Shown: in pieces, positions 10,764 through 20,519 of the stretch
Layout: each line of letters opens with the position of its first letter
Position numbering within the stretch: the first letter of the stretch is position 1
NCBI RefSeq assembly: GCF_001642475.1
Contig: NW_019173932.1
Coordinates: forward strand, 620,001-684,000
Direction: 5' to 3'
DNA length: 64,000 bases
Source: Fonsecaea monophora
Taxonomy: Eukaryota; Ascomycota; Eurotiomycetes; Chaetothyriales; Herpotrichiellaceae
Translations under genes and position numbers: made by a program
The notes under the pieces: model-generated
Databases searched by the model: none
Seen by the model: only the letters and a program-made list of their open reading frames with translations
What the model was told of the DNA's origin: nothing

Positions 10764-12475
10764 CTAAACCTTCGACGCCCGCCTGGCCTCCATGAGATTC
10801 GCCTGGATCATCTTGCCCACGTTGGGCCCGTCGTACTTGCGCACGGCGTGGACGAACCACCAAAATGTCGTGAGGGCGACGACCCCGACCAGGATGACCG
10901 AGTTATAGTTCATGGTGGCGGTGGTCGTGGGGAGGGCGTACTGCGACACATGCATCAGCGAGAGAGATGGGGAGAAAGGAATAAGGAGAGATTGGGGATG
11001 AGATCCGAGTGGTGTTTTCTTAAAGAGGATGGATAGAGATGGAGGAGGGGGGGAAAAAAACTTACAGGAAAACAATAAAAGGTGTCGAAGAAGATGATAA
11101 AAACCACCGCCAGCCCGTTGATCAGGTACCCGAACCTGCCCAGGGTGAACGGCCCCACGGGCATGTACTTCCTACGGGTGACGATGTTGGGGAGGATGGT
11201 GACGACGTACGAGACGCTGCTGAGCACGACAAAGGAGCCGGCCAGGTCGTTGAAGGCCGTCTTGCTGCCGAGGGTGATGGCGCAGAGGCCGATGGTCAGC
11301 AAGCCCGTCAGGAGGGTGGCTTCGATGGGACAGCTCAGTCTCTCGTTCACGTGTGAGAAGAAGCCCGAGAACGGGGTGGCGTTGTCGCGTGCGAGCGCCC
11401 ACCAGGTGCGTCCGACGGTCAGGAACGTCCCGATCAGGCACGGCACGAGGGACAGGAAGATGATGAAGAGGAGGCCGAAGGTCGCCGCCCGGCTGCCCGT
11501 CGCTTGCGAGTAGGCCTGCGCCAGTGGGAATGAGCCGTTGCTGTTCTGCACGGCCGTGAGGTCGTTGACGCCGTAGAACAGCGCGATGGCGAAGCACCAG
11601 GCATACAGAAACCCGAGGCCGATCTGGGCGAAGATGGCCTTGGGTAGGTCGCGTTTGGGATTGGGCAGTTCTTCAGCCATGTGTGTCACCCCGTCGGCCG
11701 TGCCGATGGTGAAAGCCCCGTTGAGAACACCAGTCAAGAAAGCCACTCCGCCGCTCCAGCCCGTGTTGTTCTGGAAGTCGGTCCAGACAAATCTGTTAGA
11801 CGCGTGGCGAGACGGCATGCCCGCGAGGACAATGATGGTGACGATGCCGCCCACCGTGACGATGAACAGGCCAAAGTGCTGAAGATAAGCCAGCGTGTTG
11901 TTGAAAAAGATGGTGACGGTCAGACACAACACAATGATGCACACCAAACCCACGAACAGATTCCAGGGCTGAATCACATAGTCTGGATGGTACAGAAAGT
12001 ACATCTGGACGCACAGTTCCGACATGATGTATGAAATGGACGCCAGGTCAAACAACCAGCCGAAATAGTTCAGAGAACCGGCAAAGAACCCCATGGGACG
12101 ACCCCATTTGGGCCCAGCGGTGATGGTCGCCCAGTGATAGACGCCTCCAGAAGAAGGCACCGAGGACGCGAGTTCGGCGATGGAGGCATTGATGAAGCTG
12201 TAGTAGAAGGCCGCAACCCACAGCTCCCATATCACTCCGGGAGCACCTCCATTGTAGATCGAGACGGCGAGCGATGTTCCCAGGGCGACCCATGCATTGT
12301 CGACCGTCATTGCCAGACCCAAGATACTCAATAGACCATATTGGCGGTTCAGCTGGTCCACGTGGCCAGATGCGTTGAGAACCTCCCCGTCCAAGGATAT
12401 CACAACCTGTTGCTCGCCAGAAGCCAGGGGGCCTTCGGGATTTTCTGTCGGTTTCTCCTCCTTGACGTCGTCCAT
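10764..12475 (-). CDS. APC-superfamily amino-acid/choline-type permease, 528 aa
   Basis: Two exons: 11066-12475 (470 codons) and 10764-10940 (58 codons plus stop). They are joined in phase 0 through a 125-nt intron with a GTAAGT donor and CGCAG acceptor. The protein has a short acidic cytosolic N-terminus, then RQYGLLSILGLA, the first-helix hallmark of the HNM1/GABA-permease branch. About twelve hydrophobic segments follow. SSVPSSGGVYHWA in TM2-3, EELPNPKRDLPKAI in the TM6-7 loop and RYMPVGPF-type text near TM10-11 are all typical of fungal plasma-membrane choline, GABA or polyamine permeases. The substrate cannot be fixed from sequence. The last exon supplies the final helix and a basic tail. 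The exon is G/C-rich in codon third positions compared with most neighbours. Confidence 0.9.
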
Positions 12476-13501
12476 TTTCTCTCGAATAAAGCGTATATCG
12501 TCAGGGCCTCAATACATGCAGGATATTTTCAGTCCTTTCTGTCTCTCGTTAGAAGAAGCATGGAAGAGTTGCACTAGAGGGGTGACGAGTGAGTAATAGG
12601 GGGCCGGAGACCTCGCCAGAGACCAGCGGTACAGGTGGTACAGGGAACTGGAGCCATAATATGCGAGGGCCAAAAATGCATCGCACCTAACAAGAAGCTG
12701 GTCGATAAGGATCTGGGGGGCCACCAGGCTGGAATCAGAGTTCGTGTCCCAAGAGGGAAGCTGGAGATAGACTGGACCATGCTGATACCATGACGCGTAT
12801 CTTTCATGAAGGGAATATCAAATATAAACAGTCAGAGCCGTAGAGGGAGTGACAGGCAGATAGGCTGATGGTTGGTGATTGGTTGTAGATAGGCCTGTCA
12901 CCAAGCTGTGGCTTTGGTGGACGTCTCAGATCTCATGTATGCACAAGTAGCGAGTAACAGCGAGTAGCGGTAAGGACTGTAAGGATCATGGGCAACAGGG
13001 TTAATAAGCTTAAGTTAGTATCGAGATAGACAGGGCTTGTGGGCTTGAAGCACGCGGAAGATGAACCACATGAAAAACTTTTGTCGAACCTCATGCGCCA
13101 AGTCGATAATTGGCCGACAAGAATTAACGCGGTCACTCTCTACGATTCCCACATGCACCGTATCATTAACCTTCCTCTCTCTGTAAAACCACCATGATAG
13201 CTCCAAGGCCCGAGGCGTCAAGGCAGGATCCCGCTGATCCCACGGGCGCAGAAACATGCCTTCGGATTGTCGCCGCGCAGGACTCATCGTGGGGTTAATC
13301 GACACCAATCCAGCAGGTGCACACGAACAAAGTCCAGGCCCGCCACTCCAACGGTAGCGTGTCAGCAATCCTTCTGGGCCCTCGGTTTCCCTTCGTTAGC
13401 AAACGAGAGTGCGTGACGCACGATACTGCACTTGTGTCAACTGCGTAATGACTTTAACACTCGACAGCCTTCAGGAGATTCGCTTAGTCCTACCACGCCT
13501 A
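12476..13501. other. Permease promoter / 3' region of the DUF1254 gene
   Basis: About 1 kb upstream of the minus-strand permease and downstream of the next minus-strand gene. No coding signature is visible. It presumably carries the permease promoter. Confidence 0.4.
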
Positions 13502-15282
13502 TCAGAGTAGCAGGACAGGATATGCCATTCCGACAAGAAGCTCCAAAACTTGCCATACCTTCCCAGTCTGCCCAGTCCACCTCGCCAAGGGATTCAGTCG
13601 ATGTGCGCCAGCCGACGAAGGCGAACTTGAAGACGAGGCTGCGGTAGAGGCAGCGGAACCACTGGCAGAAACTGTTCCAGAAGCCGATGGGCCCGCCGCA
13701 GACGATGAGATGGCTGCACTGGGCGAGGGCTGTGACGCCAGATTTCCGGTGACAGCCCCTCCTTTGGTCACGAGAGGATAGACATAGCTTCCGTCCGAGA
13801 GTCCCGGCGCAGGCACATACCACCGAAGCAAGAGGACAAAAGGACCGGCTTCTGGAGGGGAAGGTAGCCAGTTGGACGTCCAGTTGCTCGGTGGCTGCGC
13901 GGCCTGGACGAGAATGTCAAATGGCTCGTCCACCACAGCATCACTGCTTGGTCCGTAAACAGGAGTGCCATCAGAATAAGTCAGGTTATCACGATCGCCA
14001 AGAGAATATCTGTTGATAGGATTGTCCACGAGATAGCCAGCGGCATTGTACATGGTGGCGCTCCAAAACCCGAGCTTCGTCAGCGGTGGTTTGCCAGAGA
14101 ATCTCAGAATGTATGATTCATTGGCACCCAGGCTGAGGTTTCCTGCAAAAGTCGGATAAATGGCTTGCGCAGGCTGAAGCATCAGATAACCAAACTGTGC
14201 AATATAGGCGCGAGCCACTATGTTGTCACCATATACACCGGAGTATTGTGGGCTGTTGATGGTCCACCCATTACCCATATCTAGCACGCTCCCGTTCGCT
14301 TGAGGAAATGACTGAATCGCAGTTTGGGCTGCCAACCATGCCGAGGTTAGATTGACGCAGGTTGAGGCCGTATATGTGCCGCCTAAGATACCAGCCTGAG
14401 TGAAGTTGAAGGTGGTGAGAGGAGACTTGCCGCCAGAGGCGTTATAAGGCGAGACGGCTTGGAACCGTGCGTTCAACTCCATCACACTCTCCGCCGTGGA
14501 GCGTGGGAGGACTGCGAATATAGCACTGTCGAGCGCCGGACCAACCGCCGATCCATTGCGAGAGGCCACGGCGATGTTGTACCCTTTGAGGATATCGCTC
14601 ACAACAAACAAGTCGCTGGTTGCGTTCTTGACAACAATTCGATACAGAACAATCCCAAATGTGGTGGGAGAGTACACGGTGCCCATATAGCCATCGTTGC
14701 TGGACGTCGAGAAAGTCCCCATAGCACTGCTGGACGGTGCTAGGGTCAGGAGATACTTGCCAGCTGGGTTGCCTCCCACAGGGCCCAAGTTGATATAGTT
14801 GTCCCCGTATCTGAAAAGTTTTCGTCAGTGAGCATAGCAACGACGGGGAGCCCTGACATACGGCGTGTAGAAAGCAACGTCATAATAGCGGTCGTCAACC
14901 TCTGGAACATCAACCACCAGGTCCTGTTTGGATAAATCGTAGAAGACACTGGCATAGAGGGTGTCTCGATTCGGTTTGACGACTGCTGTAGACTGGGGAG
15001 TGGCCAATGTAGAGCTTGGGGCCAGTTGGTTTGCTCCTAGGCCAGCCTTCAAGAGCCCATTGAACCCCTTTTCATAGGCGAGCAGGGGAATGCCATACTA
15101 TGTTTGATCATGTCAATAGATGCGACCCCTGCGTAAGGTCGACGGGTTAGCTGTTGTCGTACCTCTAGACTCCATTCTGTGGCACCTTGAGCCGGGCACG
15201 GTGATTCAGAGGCCTGCGCTTGTCCTAGCAGCGCACACCGAAGTAGGCAGATCGAGAGGAGTAGGCGAGTGTTTGCCAGCAT
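13502..15282 (-). CDS. Secreted DUF1254/DUF1214-family protein, 554 aa
   Basis: Three exons: 15163-15282, 14862-15097 and 13502-14810. The introns are 65 nt (GTACGA...ATAG) and 51 nt (GTATGT...TTCAG). Joining them keeps frame and rebuilds the family core: YGIPLLAYEKGFN, then PNRDTLYASVFYDLS, then VDDRYYDVAFYTPYGDNYINLG. The first 25 residues form a signal peptide (hydrophobic core ending AQA). The C-terminal domain keeps PPLTKLGFWSATMYN and RYSLGDRD. The last 80 residues are a Ser/Ala-rich stalk followed by a hydrophobic end, suggesting a wall- or GPI-linked protein. The biochemical role of DUF1254 is not established. The family is best known from bacteria, but the introns show this copy is settled in a fungal genome. 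Confidence 0.88.
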
Positions 15283-15983
15283 TGTGTACCTCCTTGCAGC
15301 TCTCCACGTCTGTGTTCGTTCAAGGATGGAAGGACACCATGGAGCATTGCTCCAGTCTTTATCCCATCCACAGACACCAGCCTGACCTCAAGACTACGCA
15401 ACTCCAAGCTGTTCCTCCTGAACACGGAAGTCGGCATGCAGTAGCATCGTCATTTCTCAACTCCTCACGCTAGCATACCACCAGACCCAGGGAGTCTAGT
15501 GAAGTCGGCAATGAGGTGTGACTGCGACGCGGGGTACTTGTATTCTGCAGGAACTCCCACGGAGAGAGTGGACTCGGTCTCTGAATATCTGAATATGAGC
15601 CTCTGGATTGGTAGCTTTTGCTCCAACTGGCGGAGCGCCCGCAGTATCGTACAGGGGTTCTATGCCAATTAGCGGTCTGTCCATGAACAACCTCGGCTGG
15701 GGATAGACAGGCAACTGGAAGCTGTAGACCACAGGGCAGTCGCACTCGTCAAACATATTAGAGTGAATGTGTGATGTGGTTGGACGAGGAAACAATTGCT
15801 TAGCATTATGTTGGTCGGCCAATCTACACCAGCGCCGTCAGAACAATACACGTTATCACATGACAAGCCCTCAGACAACACCCCGAGCCTGGAAAAGAAC
15901 ATACAATTCCCTCCACAAGTAGAAATCCTTGGGATACCACAAGAAGGTCAAAAGACACAAACCCCGTCGGCGACAATTTTGAC
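15283..15983. other. Intergenic region upstream of the DUF1254 gene
   Basis: 700 bp between the DUF1254 gene start and the stop of the HAM1-like gene. An open frame of about 108 codons on the minus strand (15496-15822) has no recognisable domain. It is regarded as promoter DNA. Confidence 0.4.
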
Positions 15984-18215
15984 TTATAAAACGGGGGTGT
16001 CGAAAATGTCGTTCCTCCACCCACCACCCCTCTCCTCCCCATCCTGCACAGCCTCCTCGGCCCTCAGTGCTTCCTCGTGCCACAGTTTGACGATGCTTCC
16101 AGGTGTATATACCCCTCGGAAAACGCCCTGCTTCGGAGCGTCCACGCCAACTCTCGTGTACAGATCTGGGTCCTCTTCTGGCGTCAGCCTCGCCATGACG
16201 GCCTTCAAGAACGTGACGACGTCCTGGGGATCTGCAATGCGTGTTGCACGTAATCGTTCTCGCGCAAAAACAAGCTCACGATTCGCGGCGCGCAAGGCCT
16301 TGACGATGTTCTCGGCAAGTGCCTTTTCCAGCGAACGCCTGACCAGATGCTTCAGCAAAGGTTTAAATAACCAACCTAGCCATGATAACTTTGACTGGCG
16401 GAGCTCGTAATCAAGCTTGTGAATGTGGACTCTCACACCTCGCAGAGTCAGAATTTGTTCGAGCTTCTCGCGACCGATTTCTAGGTCTAGAGAGATGTCG
16501 ATACCGCGCTCGTCAAGATAGAAGCTTGCAATCCCTTCATCGGCAAAGTGGATGAGACCAGCGTGGCCGCGGATCCAGAAGCCTAGATCTTGAGCCGCGA
16601 CACTGAGCCCATTGATGGAGATGGTGACGAGGGACTTGGTGCTAGACACAGTTTTCCTTGAGTGCGTCTTGCGGATTTCTAGATCGTTCTTGGTCGAGAC
16701 CAGAAGACGGTAGGGGAGGAAAGAGGTCGAGTTGACGTTTCGACCAGGCTCAAGCACAAGATTTTCGAGCAGAAGGTCCATTTCCGGAACACTAACCTCC
16801 ACCCGAGGAATGGGAATGTATTGAACGCTCCGGATGAGCAGAGGCAGAAAAATGTGGATAGCATCGGTGATCAGGTCGGGGTTGGTGACCTTATTTGGAG
16901 GTGTCAGAATGGTGTAAATCCGCTTTGTCGCCAGCAGCAGTCCATTGACGTCCTTGTCTTCCATCACAGAGGTTATGGTGACCTGTGCTTGTCTCAGCAT
17001 TTTGTCGAAATCTGTTCTAAACTCGGACTCGGTGCCTAGTTTAGAAGACTTCTCCTTGAGCTCTTCGAGCTTTTGGTCCACATTGTCGAAGAATTCCGGA
17101 TCAGTGAACATTCGCTGCACGGCGTTACCCACTTCGACCATGAAGTTCTCAAACTGGGGGTCTGATTTAGCGTGGCTTATGACCTTGTTGAAGTCCTGCT
17201 CCAACTCCTTCCACGCGTTTGGGTCACCGAAGCTGCTCAAAAAGCTCCAGAAGTTGTGCACAGCACGGTCCAGGGCTGGGTTGGTGTGGATATCTTCTTG
17301 TGCTGCAGCGACGGCGGTATCTGCAACTCGCGAGTACGCAATAGCATAGCGTTGTATCAATTTTGAGATGGTTGACACCGAGTCATGATAGTCGGTGCGA
17401 GTCCTAAGTTTGAGAATTGCTTGCTTCAGACGGTACAACAGGGTGTCTTTTTGCGAACCACTGAAGTTCTCTTTGGCACTCTCAATCGCATCCTTGCCAA
17501 CTTTTGCTACCTCCGACCCAATCACCTTCGATGTCTCTTCCGCATTTTGCTCCAATTCCTGCTTGGACGGCAGGTTACCCTCGTCGGCTCCAGGCTTCGC
17601 GATGGCTTGTTGTTCCTGTTCCGAGAGCTCGAGCTGTTTACCAGCCTTCTCGGCTGCCGAAGACAACGAAAACGCAGTATCTGCCAGAACCTCTCTTCCT
17701 ATTGTGGCGACATCGTTGACGAACAATCTGAAATCGGCATTGGTGAGAAGTAGACCGCCGACGGTGCGGAAGCTCTCATAAGCAGCCCGAGCATCCGCCC
17801 TAGCCTTAACTCTAGACGCCGAATAAGAAATGTCGTCGACATCCAAGGAGATTCGAGACTTTGTTGTATACCAGAGGAAGTCTTGAATCTGGTCTTGGTC
17901 ATTCTTGGTCCTTAATATTTCAATGAACAGCTTGAGCCACGTTCGACAATTCCGGATGAGAGCTCGGCCTGAGTCGCTCAACTCTTTGTTGTTTGGATTG
18001 AGGATGTCTGCAGCGAGGAGGGTTCGCAAGTTGACAATCGTTTGCTCGGTGGAGGGCATGTAACCTTTGGAAAGGGCTCTCAACATCTGGTAGGTGTGCA
18101 GCTTCTGGTGGAGAGCTCGTTGCCGACTTGTGTCATCTTCATAGCGAGGCAGCAACGGATCGGTGTCTTCCCCTCGTTTGCGGCCAAAGCCACAGCATTG
18201 AGCGAGGAAGGACAT
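15984..18215 (-). CDS. HAM1-like protein (BPI/TULIP-related), 743 aa
   Basis: A single exon from ATG 18215 to TAA 15984. The N-terminus has a Cys pair (QCCGFGRKRG) that could be lipidated. About 400 residues of mostly helical sequence follow, matching the HAM1-like N-terminal type (ILNPNNKELSDSGRALIRNCRTW..., SYSASRVKARADAR..., then DPEFFDNVDQKLEELK). The second half is beta-rich (VPEMDLLLENLVLEPGRN, KTVSSTKSLVTISINGLS, DLGFWIRGHAG, FADEGIASFYLDERGIDI) and resembles the HAM1-like C-terminal domain related to lipid-binding BPI folds. It ends with an amphipathic helix containing KALAENIVKALRAANRELVFARERLR. The likely role is membrane lipid binding or transfer, inferred from the fold. The family is fungal and its length matches. 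No signal peptide is seen. Confidence 0.85.
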   Translation of the reverse strand: MSFLAQCCGFGRKRGEDTDPLLPRYEDDTSRQRALHQKLHTYQMLRALSKGYMPSTEQTIVNLRTLLAADILNPNNKELSDSGRALIRNCRTWLKLFIEILRTKNDQDQIQDFLWYTTKSRISLDVDDISYSASRVKARADARAAYESFRTVGGLLLTNADFRLFVNDVATIGREVLADTAFSLSSAAEKAGKQLELSEQEQQAIAKPGADEGNLPSKQELEQNAEETSKVIGSEVAKVGKDAIESAKENFSGSQKDTLLYRLKQAILKLRTRTDYHDSVSTISKLIQRYAIAYSRVADTAVAAAQEDIHTNPALDRAVHNFWSFLSSFGDPNAWKELEQDFNKVISHAKSDPQFENFMVEVGNAVQRMFTDPEFFDNVDQKLEELKEKSSKLGTESEFRTDFDKMLRQAQVTITSVMEDKDVNGLLLATKRIYTILTPPNKVTNPDLITDAIHIFLPLLIRSVQYIPIPRVEVSVPEMDLLLENLVLEPGRNVNSTSFLPYRLLVSTKNDLEIRKTHSRKTVSSTKSLVTISINGLSVAAQDLGFWIRGHAGLIHFADEGIASFYLDERGIDISLDLEIGREKLEQILTLRGVRVHIHKLDYELRQSKLSWLGWLFKPLLKHLVRRSLEKALAENIVKALRAANRELVFARERLRATRIADPQDVVTFLKAVMARLTPEEDPDLYTRVGVDAPKQGVFRGVYTPGSIVKLWHEEALRAEEAVQDGEERGGGWRNDIFDTPVL

Positions 18216-20519
18216 AATAACCGCGGATTGAGGGTGAGGATGAGGAGGACGAAGATGTGCCCGCAGGCTCGGTCGCTCAGTGTCTCTGAGAGGGAGAGAG
18301 AAGTATTAGGACGCTGCCATCTGGCTTTGGGCAGTAGCTTGCACAATGCAAGACGCAATCGTGAGGTAAGGTCCAGTTTCAGACTGCGGAGTTGCAGCCT
18401 GCAGCACCGTCGTCATCGCTACATTTGCGTGTGAACGTGCCAAGCTCGCGGAAAAGCTGTCCGCCTTTCCACCAATCGCTGTTGCTGGCATGTGAAGCCA
18501 GGAACATCAGCCCTGCAGTTAGGAGTGAAGGCACATTAATAGAGAGCTTGATATCAACGGCGCTGCCGAGCAGATACCTACAATATCAACCCGATGTTAG
18601 GACATTTTGTCAATATACACCTATGCGCTTCTTTGCAGTTCTCATCTCCAACACTGTCCACAACTACCCTCTGGCATTTAGAGCCGAGCTTCATTTCCCC
18701 AATGCTGGGCACACCACTGGGACGTATATTGAGCTCTATGTGTGTACCTACAGATGTAGGAGTAAAACCGTGGGGTTTTGGACTTGTTGAGATAACGAGC
18801 GGGTGACAGTCCGTAAAGTACGGTGTACGTCCCTATATCAAGAGCTTGCACAAGTAGATTCTCGTATATCGTAGTCATGACTCTAAACAGAATTGACAAA
18901 TCATGTACGTCAACTCTTGGTGCTCTGGCTAGCCAGTCACATCGGCGCCTTTTGTAAATATTTCCCTCCAAATCTCCTCCAACTTCCCCCTCGCGAATAT
19001 TCGGACCTTGGAGACTGGGGTGTTGCTGCACGTCGGGTTAGTTAACGTCGAGCCTGGCCTTGTCAAGCACAGGACTTTCCGAGCCTTCGTATTTCTCTCC
19101 GCATTTCCCTGTACCTCCTGCATAAGCGGCCAGCCCACGAATATCTATGATTAGGTCTACATTGCACTTTTGAGTCTGGGGAAGCCCGCAGAGCGCTAAA
19201 TGAGTCACAAGGTCAAGCGACGATGAGAACTCGGAGAGCTCGCAGACCGCCATGCTCACCCGGGGCTTCGAGACCGCGTGCAAATGGGCCATGTGGTCCC
19301 CTATCTGGAAATAGATTATGGCAAATGATGATGTTCCGACACCGTATTGTGAGAGATTGGCCATTGGACGGAGATCTGCCGACCTTGTACGAGCAGATTA
19401 TTGGGACGAACAACGACGAACTATTCCTAGCTGCAGCGGACGGAAAGGTTCAACAGCATATCCGACACCCGCTCTGGCATTTGACAAGCTCACAGCTCGA
19501 AGAATGATACTCGACACTGCGCAGACCACAACAACGGCTGGCATGGAATTGAATCGGGGCGAATAGGACAGAGTACGAGTAATCTCGGGCCTGGTGGCCC
19601 CAGCACCATGCTTCTCGGTACTCGTATGTCCGCTGACGGGTTTATCGTACGAGGACTCGTAGGTGCCCCCGAGCTATTTCCCCAGTCGGTGGCCGGAGAA
19701 GCATCTTTGGAGGCCGAGACCAGGCTCTGAGGTCCGCAAGGGTCCAATTGGGGAATGGCGGATGCCAGCTGGGAACCCCCAGAGGCTGACGAGCGCTGAA
19801 GGGGCGCCCAAGGAGGGGAGGCGCCGGTTACTCCCAGGGGGCTAAGGGGCCTTATGCACCCCTGGCGCCCCCCTTGACCCTTTGAATTTTAGAGCTCCTT
19901 GCCCCTTTCAGTAGGCCATCCGGCGCCTTTTGACTCACCCAACTCATTTCTCACTCCGAAAACTGCGCCATCGGATTGGCTGTCCGCCTGTCTAGCTCAT
20001 TATGATTCATCCAAAAACAAAAAAAAGTTGAGATCTCCAAGTTCAACAACTTCTGGCTCACCAAATAATTGACCGCCTCAAGACGAATAGATTGAACAGA
20101 GCCCTCTCACCGTACCAGTCGCATGGCTGATTCGCCGTCTCATGTCCGTTCCTTCCGTTCTTCACCCATATTCTCCACTGCCACATTGGTGGCTCGTCAA
20201 AACGTTGATGATACTCGTACGCCATCCGTAACTAGTCCGGTGTGACTATTTGGCCCTCTCCGCCGCGTTTTCTTTGTTTAATCCTTTTTCCACCCGGTTT
20301 ATCCCTTGGGCTGACACGTCTCTATATGTTTGGCCTCGTGGAAGATAAGAATTCCTACTCGTACTCGTGCCTCTTCCGAATCCACTTGAACCCCGTCGAA
20401 CCATTCCCCAAGCTACAGTCTGCCCAGTGCGTTGGTGCCGGCCCGAGAAGCACTTGAGAGTCGAGTCTCTGCTCCGAGGACCATTGATAAAGTGTTTGGT
20501 TTCCTTCTGTGCCCTCCGA
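18216..20519. promoter_or_regulatory. Divergent region between HAM1-like gene and malic enzyme
   Basis: 2.3 kb between head-to-head genes. Short frames (for example 18306-18491 and 19038-19364, minus strand) have no family match. The stretch near 19798-19872 is G/C-rich with several AGGGG/CCCCT elements. A CT-rich leader precedes the malic enzyme ATG. Confidence 0.5.
19798..19872. promoter_or_regulatory. AGGGG/CCCCT-rich, inverted-repeat element upstream of malic enzyme
   Basis: About five AGGGG or CCCCT pentamers occur within 75 bp. They are framed by GGGGCGCC at 19801-19808 and its complement GGCGCCCC near 19864-19871, with a TAAGGGGCCTTA palindrome inside. AGGGG is the stress-response element bound by Msn2/4-type C2H2 factors in fungi. 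A role for malic enzyme, some 650 bp away, is inferred from position only. Confidence 0.4.

Noticed and set aside
18306..18491. 61-codon minus-strand frame upstream of the HAM1-like gene
   Set aside because: No domain and no splice link to the HAM1-like start, which already has a natural N-terminus.
19038..19364. 108-codon minus-strand frame in the HAM1/malic enzyme promoter
   Set aside because: Starts well but has no recognisable family and no neighbouring exon that would extend it.
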